64,000 bases of DNA from Microvirga sp052114605. GTDB taxonomy: Bacteria > Pseudomonadota > Alphaproteobacteria > Rhizobiales > Beijerinckiaceae. The notes beneath the pieces are model-generated. The model saw nothing but the letters and a program-made list of their open reading frames with translations. It did no database searches and had not been told where the DNA came from. Positions 1-7,860 of the stretch are shown one piece after another. Position 1 is the first letter of the stretch. Each line of letters opens with the position of its first letter. Where the stretch lies: NCBI RefSeq assembly GCF_052114605.1, contig NZ_JBFRFB010000001.1, positions 124,001-188,000 on the forward strand, read 5' to 3'. A program made the position numbers and the translations under genes.

Positions 1-576
1 GCAGAGCGCCTCGATGGAGGCGGCAAGCTCCGGCGCGCAGGTCGTGCCGCCATTCGTGCCGATGTTGAAATGGGGCAGGGTGCCTTCGAAGAGGCGCGGG
101 ATGACCGAGCGGATCGAGTGACAGTCGTAGACGACCACATGAGAATGCCGTGAGCGAAGGCGCTCGACCTCGGTTCTCAAGATTGCGTGGTACGGATCGA
201 AGAAGCGCGTACGGCGCTCACTTACGGCATCCAAATCCGGTGCCGCGCCCGGCTCGTAGAGCGGTTCACCGTCAAAGGTCGTGGTGGGGCAAAGCTCCGT
301 AGTGGCTTGACCCGGGTAAAGCGACACGCCGCTCGGATCGCGGTTCACATCGATCACGGTGCGCGAGATCGAGGTGCGGATCACGGTCGCGCCGAGATCG
401 GCGGCGAAATCATACAGACGTTCGATCCACCAATCCGCATCCTTGCGGGCAAGCCAGGGCGACACGAGACCCCTGTCGTAGGCGTCGGGAATATCGGTGC
501 CAATATGGGGAAGGCTCACCACAAGTGGCGCATCGCCGCGTTTAACGGACAGCCACGAAGTGTCCGGTTCGCTCAT
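1..576 (-). CDS. hutG: N-formylglutamate deformylase HutG, 3' end outside window
   Basis: HutG hydrolyses N-formylglutamate to glutamate and formate, the last step of the HutF/HutG branch of histidine breakdown. I translated 192 codons from the ATG at 576, and the stop lies left of the window. The reading shows SLPHIGTDIP at residues 21-30, ISRTVIDVNRDPSG further on, and DCHS near residue 150. These are the usual metal-binding and substrate-binding stretches of the N-formylglutamate amidohydrolase family. The ATG overlaps the hutH stop in an ATGA, so translation is probably coupled. Family assignment is firm; the C-terminal part cannot be judged. Confidence 0.93.
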   Translation of the reverse strand, partial: MSEPDTSWLSVKRGDAPLVVSLPHIGTDIPDAYDRGLVSPWLARKDADWWIERLYDFAADLGATVIRTSISRTVIDVNRDPSGVSLYPGQATTELCPTTTFDGEPLYEPGAAPDLDAVSERRTRFFDPYHAILRTEVERLRSRHSHVVVYDCHSIRSVIPRLFEGTLPHFNIGTNGGTTCAPELAASIEALC

Positions 577-2123
577 CGATGAGCCCCTTCGGTAACCAGC
601 GGAAGCACGTCTTCACCGGCGGTTTCTGCGAGCGCTCCGGAAGCAACGAGATCGGTCGCCAGTTCCATGTCGGGCGCCATGTGACGGTCGTCGTCGAGAT
701 GGGCGACCCTCGAGCGCAGCAGGGAGCGGGCACGCTCCAGCCGCTCGCTCGACTGCATGGGCGCATGGAAGTCGCAGCCTTGCGCCGCGGCAAGAAGCTC
801 GATGCCGATCACGTTCGCGGTGTTGGCCGCCATGGGAAGAAGCCTGCGCGCGCCATGGGTGGCCATGGACACATGGTCTTCCTGGTTGGCGGAGGTGGGA
901 ATGGAATCCACACTCGCCGGATAGGCACGCTGCTTGTTTTCCGACACGAGCGCGGCCGCCGTCACCTGGGGGATCATGAAGCCGGAATTCAGGCCCGGCT
1001 TCGGCGTGAGGAAGGCGGGCAGTCCCGACAGGCTTGGATCCACCAGCATGGCAATGCGGCGCTCCGCGAGCGAACCGATCTCGCATATGGTCATGGCGAT
1101 CATGTCGGCAGCAAAAGCGACGGGCTCGGCATGAAAGTTGCCGCCGGAGATGACCTCGCCCGTATCCGAGAACACGAGCGGATTGTCGGAAACGCCGTTG
1201 GCTTCCGTGCCCAACGTCTCGCCCGCCTGCCGCAGCAGGTCGAGCACGGCACCCATCACCTGCGGCTGACAGCGCAGGCAATAAGGGTCCTGCACGCGGT
1301 CGTCGTTGGTGAGGTGCGAGGCGCGAATGGCGCTGCCCTGCATCAGAGTGCGAAGCGAGGCCGCCACCTCGATCTGACCGCGATGGCGGCGCAGCATCTG
1401 GATGCGCGCATCGAAGGGGCCGTCGGAGCCTTTCGCCGCATCGGTCGCGAGAGCACCCGTGACGAGACCCGCCTGAAACACACGCTCGGCCTCGAAGAGA
1501 CCAGCGAGCGCGAGCGCCGTGGAGACCTGCGTGCCGTTGAGAAGGGCAAGCCCTTCCTTCGGCCCCAGCACGAGCGGCGCGAGACCGGCGCGGGAGAGGG
1601 CTGCTTCCGCAGGCATCCGCGTTCCATCGACGAAGAAATCGCCGACGCCCATGAGCGCGGCCGTCATGTGAGAAAGCGGCGCGAGATCGCCCGATGCGCC
1701 GACCGACCCCTGGCCGGGAATGACAGGAACAAGTCCTGCCTTCAGGCATGCCGTCAGATGCTCGATGGTGGACCAGCGCACGCCGGACGCGCCCTGCGCG
1801 AGGCTTGCAAGCTTCAGCGCCATCACCAGACGCACGACGGAAACGGGAAGTGGCTCGCCCACACCGGCTGCGTGCGAAAGCACGATATTGCGTTGGAGCG
1901 TCGCGAGATCGGCGGTGTTGATGCGCACGCTCGCGAGCTTTCCGAACCCCGTATTGATCCCGTAAACCGGCTCGCCCTTCGCGACGATAGCGTCGATTGT
2001 GCTGGCCGCAGCCTCGATGCGCGAGCGGCAGCCCTGGTCGAGTTCGACCTCAGTGCCGCGATAGACCCGTCGCCAATCGCTGAGAGCTACCGAGCCGGGA
2101 ATGAGTGTGAGGGTCTTTGTCAC
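573..2123 (-). CDS. hutH: Histidine ammonia-lyase HutH
   Basis: HutH removes ammonia from L-histidine to give urocanate, the first step of histidine catabolism in the cytoplasm. The 516-residue product has the usual family length. GSVGASGDLAPLSH contains the Ala143-Ser144-Gly145 triad that cyclises into the MIO electrophile, and the aromatic-lyase stretch GVSDNPLV follows. The start is a GTG with GGAGAGG just upstream, overlapping the hutI stop by four bases (GTGA). The gene sits second in a leftward hutI-hutH-hutG operon. No key residue is missing. Confidence 0.97.
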   Translation of the reverse strand: MTKTLTLIPGSVALSDWRRVYRGTEVELDQGCRSRIEAAASTIDAIVAKGEPVYGINTGFGKLASVRINTADLATLQRNIVLSHAAGVGEPLPVSVVRLVMALKLASLAQGASGVRWSTIEHLTACLKAGLVPVIPGQGSVGASGDLAPLSHMTAALMGVGDFFVDGTRMPAEAALSRAGLAPLVLGPKEGLALLNGTQVSTALALAGLFEAERVFQAGLVTGALATDAAKGSDGPFDARIQMLRRHRGQIEVAASLRTLMQGSAIRASHLTNDDRVQDPYCLRCQPQVMGAVLDLLRQAGETLGTEANGVSDNPLVFSDTGEVISGGNFHAEPVAFAADMIAMTICEIGSLAERRIAMLVDPSLSGLPAFLTPKPGLNSGFMIPQVTAAALVSENKQRAYPASVDSIPTSANQEDHVSMATHGARRLLPMAANTANVIGIELLAAAQGCDFHAPMQSSERLERARSLLRSRVAHLDDDRHMAPDMELATDLVASGALAETAGEDVLPLVTEGAHR

Positions 2124-3325
2124 TGGCCTCTCCAGATGCGGGCGTGAAGGGGGTTGAACCCGATGCGGTAGACAAGCTCCGCCGGGCGCTCGATGTTCCA
2201 GATCGCGAGATCGCAGGATTTGCCGACCTCAAGCGTGCCGCATTCATCGAGACGGCCCAGCGCGCGCGCCGCCTCGCGGGTCACGCCGGCAATGCACTCA
2301 TCGACGGTCATGCGGAACAGGGTCGCGCCCATGTTCATGGTGAGCAAAAGAGAGGTGAGCGGCGAGGTGCCGGGGTTGCAATCCGTCGCAAGCGCCATGC
2401 GCGTGCCGTGGGCGCGGAAGGCGGCAATCGGCGGAAGCTTCGTCTCGCGTAGCATGTAGAACGCGCCGGGCAAAAGCACCGCGACGGTGCCAGCTTTCGC
2501 CATGGCGGCAGCGCCGTCTTCGTCCGTGTACTCAAGATGGTCTGCCGAGCGCGCGCCGTGATCCGCCGCAAGCTTCGCACCGTGCAGATTGGAGAGCTGA
2601 TCCGCGTGGAGCTTGATAGACAGCCCCAAGCTCTTCGCCGCATCGAATACGCGCGAGGTTTGCTCAGGCGAAAAAGCGATGCCCTCGCAGAAGACATCCA
2701 CGGAGTCGGCTAGACCTTCGCGCGCGACTGCGGGCAGCATTTCATCGCAGACGCAGGTGATGAACGCATCCTTGTCGCCTTCCGCTTCAGGCGGGAGCGC
2801 ATGCGCGCCGAGGAAGGTGGTGGTGACAGCAACAGGGCGGACTTCGCTGAGGCGTAGTGCTGCGCGCAGCATCCGTATTTCCGTTTCCAGATCGAGACCA
2901 TAACCGGATTTGATCTCGATCGTCGTCACGCCTTCGCGGATTAGATGATCGAGACGGGGCAGGGCGCTTGCGACGAGATCGTCCTCGCTTGCCGCTCGCG
3001 TTGCCTTCACCGTCGAGATGATGCCGCCGCCTGCGCGGGCGATTTCTTCATAGCTTGCGCCATTGAGGCGCAACTCGAATTCATGAGCACGGTCGCCGCC
3101 GAAAACGAGATGGGTATGGCAATCGACGAGACCCGGCGTGATCCAGCGTCCCTCGCAATCGATGCGCTCCCCAGCATCCCAACCACTCGGTAGATCGTCC
3201 ATGGAGCCCGCAAAAGCGATGCGGCCATCAATGGAAGCGACGGCGCCGTTCTCAACGATGCCGAGGCCTTCATCGCCTGCCAGTGTGGCGAGGCGGGCGT
3301 TGAGCCAGATCCTGTCGAAGCGCAT
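2120..3325 (-). CDS. hutI: Imidazolonepropionase HutI
   Basis: HutI opens the ring of imidazolone-5-propionate to give N-formimidoylglutamate. The amidohydrolase metal motif is CHTH with His70 and His72, in the context GLVDCHTHLVFGGDRAHEF, and LATDCNPGTS lies near the C-terminus. I start at the ATG at 3325 because GGAG sits about nine bases upstream. The open frame continues to a TTG at 3349 that would reach the operator repeats. The length of 401 residues fits the family. It is the first gene of the leftward hut operon and its promoter probably lies in the HutC-operator region. Confidence 0.96.
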   Translation of the reverse strand: MRFDRIWLNARLATLAGDEGLGIVENGAVASIDGRIAFAGSMDDLPSGWDAGERIDCEGRWITPGLVDCHTHLVFGGDRAHEFELRLNGASYEEIARAGGGIISTVKATRAASEDDLVASALPRLDHLIREGVTTIEIKSGYGLDLETEIRMLRAALRLSEVRPVAVTTTFLGAHALPPEAEGDKDAFITCVCDEMLPAVAREGLADSVDVFCEGIAFSPEQTSRVFDAAKSLGLSIKLHADQLSNLHGAKLAADHGARSADHLEYTDEDGAAAMAKAGTVAVLLPGAFYMLRETKLPPIAAFRAHGTRMALATDCNPGTSPLTSLLLTMNMGATLFRMTVDECIAGVTREAARALGRLDECGTLEVGKSCDLAIWNIERPAELVYRIGFNPLHARIWRGQ

Positions 3326-3349
3326 GGGCTCACTCCGGTGGCCGTTCAA

Positions 3350-3394
3350 TAATGTCTATACATATGCACCGGGCAGCATTAATGTCTATACATA
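3350..3394. promoter_or_regulatory. Twin HutC operator boxes between divergent hut units
   Basis: Two identical 15-bp boxes, taatgtctatacata, lie at 3350-3364 and 3380-3394, with starts exactly 30 bp apart, about three helical turns. Each holds an imperfect dyad with ATGT and ACAT arms. They lie between hutI on the minus strand and hutF on the plus strand, and a GntR/HutC-family repressor gene is in the same cluster. GntR-family repressors bind such dyads, so these are probably HutC operators controlling both units. Sequence and position are seen; the binding is inferred. Confidence 0.75.
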
Positions 3395-3483
3395 ATTTGA
3401 CGTATGGCTCGGCTCCCGGCATTCTTCCGAGAAGATAGCGCGAAGGTGGCGGCGGAAAGGCCAGGGCGGAGGGATTGCCGGTG

Positions 3484-4842
3484 ATGCAGAAACTCGTTCT
3501 CGATCATGCCCTGCTGCCGGACGGCTGGGCCAAGAATGTCGGTATCGATGTCGAAGGTGGCGTGATCCGCGCCGTTTATCGGGATGCCGCGCCCAAGGGC
3601 CGCGAGCGGATCGCCGGCATCGCCCTGCCGGGGCTTCCGAACCTTCACAGCCATACATTCCAGCGTGGCATGGCTGGCCTTGCGGAAACGCGCGGACCTG
3701 TCGGTGACAGTTTCTGGACCTGGCGTCAGGTCATGTACCGCTTCCTCGGCCAGCTCACGCCTGATGACGTGGAGGCCATTGCCGCCTTCGCCATGATGGA
3801 AATGCTGGAGGGCGGATTCACCGCGCTGGCCGAGTTCCACTATCTGCATCACGACATCGACGGTCGCCCCTATGGTGACATTGCCGAACTTGCCGCGCGC
3901 ATTGCCTCGGCGTCCCATGAAACCGGCATGGGCCTCACCCTCCTGCCGGTCTTCTACGCGCAGGGCGGATTCGGCGCTGCCGCGCCCAGAGAGGGGCAAC
4001 GGCGCTTCATCAACGACGTGTCAGGCTTCGCGCGTCTCGTGGAAGGTGCTCGCAAAGCAGTCACAGCGCTGGACGACGCCATTGTCGGGATCGCCCCGCA
4101 CAGCCTGCGCGCAGTGACTCCGGAGAGCTTGCGTGAGATTCAGGCGCTACACCCCTCAGGCCCGATTCATATTCACGTGGCCGAGCAGGTGAAGGAGGTC
4201 GAGGATTGCATCGCATGGTCGGGCCAACGCCCGGTCGCATGGCTTCTCGATCACGCGCCTGTCGATGAGCGCTGGTGTCTCATCCATGCCACCCATCTCG
4301 ACGCGAACGAGACTCGCGTCATGGCAGAAATCGGCGCGGTCGCGGGGCTATGCCCGATCACCGAGGCCAATCTGGGCGACGGCATCTTTAACGGTCTCGA
4401 GTATCTGGCGGCAGGCGGAGCTTTCGGCGTCGGTTCCGATTCCAATATCGAGATCAGCGCCCCCGCCGAACTTAAGATTTTCGAATACAGCCAGCGTCTC
4501 AAGCACAAGGCGCGCAACGTGCTGGCTCAAAGCGAGGGGCAATCGACGGGCCGCAGCCTTTATGACGGCGCGCTCCAGGGCGGAGCCCGTGCGCTCGGGC
4601 GGGCAATCGGAGCCATCGAGGTTGGACACCGCGCCGATTTCGTGATCCTCGATCAGAACCATCCGGATCTTGCCTCACTCTCCGCGGATCGTTGGCTCGA
4701 TTCGTACATCTTCGTGGCGGGCAAAGCCGCCATCGACACGGTGATCGTTGGTGGAAAGAGCGTCGTCAGCCAGGGACGGCATCGGAACAGGGATGCGATT
4801 ACCGCGCGGTATAAGAACGCTATAACGCGCATCGTCGGTTGA
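3484..4842 (+). CDS. hutF: Formimidoylglutamate deiminase HutF
   Basis: HutF deaminates N-formimidoyl-L-glutamate to N-formylglutamate, feeding HutG. The product is an amidohydrolase-superfamily protein of about 452 residues with LHSHTFQRGMAG (His55 and His57), HIHVAEQ and GVGSDSNIEIS, the expected metal ligands. GGAGGGA at 3467-3474 favours the ATG at 3484; in-frame GTG (3481) and TTG (3475) codons are possible starts. The HxH and SDS motifs match HutF better than a generic chlorohydrolase, and the neighbours hutC, hutI and hutG support this. Confidence 0.95.
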   Translation: MQKLVLDHALLPDGWAKNVGIDVEGGVIRAVYRDAAPKGRERIAGIALPGLPNLHSHTFQRGMAGLAETRGPVGDSFWTWRQVMYRFLGQLTPDDVEAIAAFAMMEMLEGGFTALAEFHYLHHDIDGRPYGDIAELAARIASASHETGMGLTLLPVFYAQGGFGAAAPREGQRRFINDVSGFARLVEGARKAVTALDDAIVGIAPHSLRAVTPESLREIQALHPSGPIHIHVAEQVKEVEDCIAWSGQRPVAWLLDHAPVDERWCLIHATHLDANETRVMAEIGAVAGLCPITEANLGDGIFNGLEYLAAGGAFGVGSDSNIEISAPAELKIFEYSQRLKHKARNVLAQSEGQSTGRSLYDGALQGGARALGRAIGAIEVGHRADFVILDQNHPDLASLSADRWLDSYIFVAGKAAIDTVIVGGKSVVSQGRHRNRDAITARYKNAITRIVG

Positions 4843-4878
4843 CGTATGCTTCGGCGTGCATGAAAGCTGATCCCGCAT

Positions 4879-5598
4879 ATGAAGCCGATCTATCAACGCA
4901 TCCGGGACGACATCGAAGCGCGCATCATGTCCGGCGAATGGCAGCCCGGACATCGCGTGCCGTTCGAGCATGAGTTGATGGCGGAATACGGCTGCTCGCG
5001 TATGACTGTGAGCAAGGTGCTCTCCGCGCTCGCCGCCAACGGCCTCATCATCCGTCGCAGGCGCGCGGGTTCGGTCGTCGCCGAGCCGAGCCAGGAGCGC
5101 GCCGTATTGGCGATCCAGGATTTCGCACTCGAAGCCGCCCGCGCAGGCACGGTCTACCGCTTCGATATCCTCCACCACGCGATGGAGAGTATCGACTCAT
5201 CAGCTGCGCAGCGGACCGGGCTTGAGGTTGGAGCGAATGTTCTCAACGTCGTGACGCTGCACACCGTCAACGACGTTCCGGAGGCATACGAGCAGCGCCT
5301 GATCAATCTGGCGACGGTGCCGGAGGTTGCGCAGGAGCGGTTCACGGATGATCCGCCGGGGACATGGCTTCTCAGGCGCGTACCCTGGACCGATGCCGAG
5401 CATGTGGTGCGTGCCGTCAACGCCGATGCGCGCTTGGCCAAACTTCTCAAGATCGATGCCGGTGCGGCGTGCCTGATGCTCGAGCGCCGGACATGGCAGG
5501 CAGGAGCCTTCGTGACGGAAGCGCGGATCACCTATCCGGGAGATCGCCACAGCCTCGTCGGACGCTTTTCGCCGTCATCTCAGAACAGCTCTGATTAG
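4879..5598 (+). CDS. hutC: Histidine utilisation repressor HutC (GntR family)
   Basis: This is a 239-residue transcription factor with an N-terminal GntR winged helix. YQRIRDDIEARIMSGEWQPG and YGCSRMTVSKVLSALAANG are typical of the DNA-binding domain. The C-terminal UTRA ligand domain of the HutC subfamily spans roughly residues 90-235. In relatives, urocanate binding releases the repressor from hut operators. It starts 36 bases after hutF and is probably co-transcribed with it, so it should control its own level through the twin boxes upstream of hutF. Confidence 0.94.
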   Translation: MKPIYQRIRDDIEARIMSGEWQPGHRVPFEHELMAEYGCSRMTVSKVLSALAANGLIIRRRRAGSVVAEPSQERAVLAIQDFALEAARAGTVYRFDILHHAMESIDSSAAQRTGLEVGANVLNVVTLHTVNDVPEAYEQRLINLATVPEVAQERFTDDPPGTWLLRRVPWTDAEHVVRAVNADARLAKLLKIDAGAACLMLERRTWQAGAFVTEARITYPGDRHSLVGRFSPSSQNSSD

Positions 5599-5827
5599 AG
5601 CTCGCCGCACGCCAGGCACTCACTCTTCAGTGGGAATGCTCTCCCAAGCTGGAGGTAGCCCGCAATTACCCTCGCCGTGCTCAGCGGTTCCACTATCACT
5701 TTCCTATCTAGCTCAGCATTCAGGATGCCTCGATACATCCTGCGGAGAGAAAGCGTGGACGTCGGCGCGATGGCCGAAAGCCCGAATAGGGGCGGCGGCG
5801 TCGTCAGGGGCAGGGTGAGTGAAAGCG

Positions 5828-6154
5828 ATGAAGCGGGTTGGGCTCGCTCTTCTGATGATGTCGTCGATAGCGAATGCGACATTTGCCATCGAGCCGGATG
5901 CGGTTGTGGTGGTAAGGTCGATCGGCTGCTACCGGGTGGATGTCATGCATCGCTATGACGAGCTGTTCCAATCGGGAGAGAGGCGCGCAGCCCAGAGCCT
6001 TCTGCTGAACGCGCTCGCGAGAAGCGAGTGCCTCATCCTTCCCGACAAGACCCGCGCCTCCCGCGAGCAATATCTCGACCGCCGCACATGCATCCGCCCC
6101 GATCATCTCTCCAACTGCATCTGGGTCGAGAACCTGGTCCTGCGGGCGTGGTAG
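5828..6154 (+). CDS. Small secreted protein with four cysteines, unknown function
   Basis: A 108-residue product starts at the ATG at 5828; an in-frame GTG lies at 5819. Residues 1-20 (KRVGLALLMMSSIANATFA) look like a Sec signal peptide. The mature part has four cysteines spaced as two possible disulfides. I do not recognise a family. It is followed by a strong hairpin terminator shared with rpmG. The 229 bases before it, after hutC, contain no gene I can support. Confidence 0.55.
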   Translation: MKRVGLALLMMSSIANATFAIEPDAVVVVRSIGCYRVDVMHRYDELFQSGERRAAQSLLLNALARSECLILPDKTRASREQYLDRRTCIRPDHLSNCIWVENLVLRAW

Positions 6155-6156
6155 GC

Positions 6157-6190
6157 ACAAAAAAACCGCCTCGGGGAGGCGGTTTTGTTT
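6157..6190. terminator. Bidirectional intrinsic terminator
   Basis: A perfect stem AACCGCCTC/GAGGCGGTT with a four-base loop is flanked by an A-run on the left and a T-run on the right. It can end both the plus-strand secreted-protein gene and the minus-strand rpmG transcript. Confidence 0.85.
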
Positions 6191-6219
6191 AAATTTCAGC
6201 CAACGAGCTGAAAGCCAGA

Positions 6220-6387
6220 TTACTTGATCTTGGCTTCCTTGAACTCGACGTGCTTCTTCGCGACCGGATCGTACTTCTTGAGTGCGAGCTTGTCGGTCAT
6301 CGTGCGGGAGTTCTTCTTGGTGACGTAGAAATAGCCCGTGTCGGCGGTGGAGACGAGCTTCACTTTGATCGTTGCGGCTTTGGCCAT
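6220..6387 (-). CDS. rpmG: 50S ribosomal protein L33
   Basis: A 55-residue basic protein, starting MAKAATIKVKLVSTADTGYF and ending KHVEFKEAKIK, matches L33 of the large ribosomal subunit. It has no CxxC pairs, so it is the zinc-independent form. It is too short for ordinary ORF filters. In Hyphomicrobiales rpmG commonly follows rnr, DUF983 and Nudix genes, as it does here on the minus strand. The 278 bases to the Nudix gene hold no gene I can support; part of that stretch resembles degenerate intergenic repeat sequence. Confidence 0.95.
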   Translation of the reverse strand: MAKAATIKVKLVSTADTGYFYVTKKNSRTMTDKLALKKYDPVAKKHVEFKEAKIK

Positions 6388-6665
6388 GGGTCTAGACCTC
6401 TTGTTCGGTTAACAAGCGTTCGGTTGGCCCGTGGCGTGGCCGAAACGCAAAGGCCGGGCGAGCCCGGCCGGAAATTCATGCCGTTCCCATGCCCGATTAT
6501 GCCGGTTCCGTCAAGGGTTCCGGTAACGGGACCATGCGATTTCCTATCCGTGTCATCCTCGGCGAGGTGGAGGCAAGGAAACGGGATCCACGGTCGAGCA
6601 CGGCGCTATGGATACACTTCCCCTGCGCCTCGCTCCGGCCAGAAATGACATTTAATGACAATGGT

Positions 6666-7418
6666 TTAGAGCAGTTCTTTCACGAATTGCCCACGTCTCT
6701 GGTGGAAGAACGGAACGGGGATCTGGTGGCTGAAACCGCCGGCGATGCGGGCTTCAAGCTCGCCCAGGATGATTCCTGTGATTGCCGGAAGGTCGAGCTT
6801 GCGGGCGTCTGCCAGAGTGACCCAGGTCAACTCCACCAATTCGGAATCGGGGCTGACCACGCCCCCGACCTCATGGCCGATGGCTGTGCGGTCCACAGCG
6901 AAGAATCGGGTATCGAACCGCTTCACCCGCTTGGGCGGGGTGATGGCTCGCCCGATGAAATGAAGGCATTCAAGATCGGGAAAAACCCCGTGCTCCTGGA
7001 ACGCTGCCCAGGTCGTGCCGACAGGCACGCGGTCCGGAGAGACATAATCCCTGGTGCCGAGCAGGAGGCCGGTCTCCTCGAAGGTTTCTCGGATGGCGGC
7101 GAGCGCCAGGGCGCGGCTGCGCTGGGTGGAAGGACGGACGACCCTGGCCATCAGGGCCTGCTCCGCCCGGGGATGCAGGGCGCCGGTGACCGTCATGGAG
7201 CGGTCGCTCGCCTCGATCCGCCCGCCCGGAAACACGAACTTGCTCGGCATGAATTTATGGCCCGCATGGCGCTTGCCCATCAGCACCTTCGGGTGCTTGC
7301 CTTTGCGGTCGATGATGATGAGGGTCGCGGCGTCGACGGGACGAAGGGTAGGAGCGGTCGGCTTACGCTCCTGGGCGACCAGCGAATCCATCCTGGCCAA
7401 TGTCTGTGCGTCCGTCAC
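6666..7418 (-). CDS. Nudix hydrolase with split Nudix box
   Basis: The 250-residue product carries FVFPGGRIEASD (residues 61-72) and RETFEETGL (110-118). The two halves of the Nudix box are separated by about 38 residues rather than the usual short spacing, a layout seen in NUDT19-like enzymes, so it is probably a pyrophosphohydrolase of unknown substrate. I use the GTG start at 7418 because GGAGG lies six to seven bases upstream. That start overlaps the end of the DUF983 gene by 56 bases. Hydrolase class is firm; substrate is not. Confidence 0.85.
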   Translation of the reverse strand: MTDAQTLARMDSLVAQERKPTAPTLRPVDAATLIIIDRKGKHPKVLMGKRHAGHKFMPSKFVFPGGRIEASDRSMTVTGALHPRAEQALMARVVRPSTQRSRALALAAIRETFEETGLLLGTRDYVSPDRVPVGTTWAAFQEHGVFPDLECLHFIGRAITPPKRVKRFDTRFFAVDRTAIGHEVGGVVSPDSELVELTWVTLADARKLDLPAITGIILGELEARIAGGFSHQIPVPFFHQRRGQFVKELL

Positions 7419-7851
7419 CCGCGACCTCCATGCTCGTTTTTTCCTTGGTCCGGCTGACGCCGAAACCGTGCATTCCTAACGCGAATTGCAGCCCTACGAC
7501 AGCGCCTTTCACCGGCTGAAGCAGGGCGAGGCACAAAATCACCGTCAGAAGAGGCCAGATCGCCAGATGCGCCCAGAGCGGCATCTCCATCTTGGTCTCG
7601 GTCATGAGGATGCCATAGCCGATGAGATGGCCGACGAGGAAGATGACCAGATAGGGCGGCAGGTCGTCCGCACGATGATGATGCAGCTCCGTTCCGCAGG
7701 AATCGCAGCTATCCGCCACTTTGAGGAACCGCCCGAAAAGCCGGCCCTTGTCGCAGGCCGGGCAGTGGCCCAGAAACCCGCGCTTCATAGCCTGGACCGC
7801 CGTGATGTCGGCGCTGGGCGTTGGGGCGGTGTCGATCGTCAAAGGCATCAT
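7363..7851 (-). CDS. DUF983 membrane protein
   Basis: The 162-residue protein has an N-terminal pair of CxxC motifs, CPAC and CDSC, likely binding one zinc. Two hydrophobic segments follow (YLVIFLVGHLIGYGILM and LAIWPLLTVILCLALLQ). This matches DUF983, a family of small membrane proteins found beside rnr in many alphaproteobacteria. It starts nine bases after rnr ends and its 3' end overlaps the Nudix start, so the three are likely co-transcribed. Function is unknown. Confidence 0.85.
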   Translation of the reverse strand: MMPLTIDTAPTPSADITAVQAMKRGFLGHCPACDKGRLFGRFLKVADSCDSCGTELHHHRADDLPPYLVIFLVGHLIGYGILMTETKMEMPLWAHLAIWPLLTVILCLALLQPVKGAVVGLQFALGMHGFGVSRTKEKTSMEVAGDGRTDIGQDGFAGRPGA

Positions 7852-7860
7852 CTGTTCCTG

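Noticed and set aside
579..2147. Long plus-strand frame opposite hutH (also 10903-13107 opposite parE, 15340-16776 opposite topA and 48399-49934 opposite purF)
   Set aside because: These follow the third-codon GC bias of the real genes on the other strand, have no recognised domains and no ribosome sites.
5599..5827. Overlapping frames between hutC and the small secreted protein gene
   Set aside because: Composition is not gene-like, starts lack ribosome sites and no family is recognised.
6420..6660. Stretch between rpmG and the Nudix gene resembling degenerate repeat sequence
   Set aside because: I could not match it to another copy within this window, so it is not listed as a repeat.
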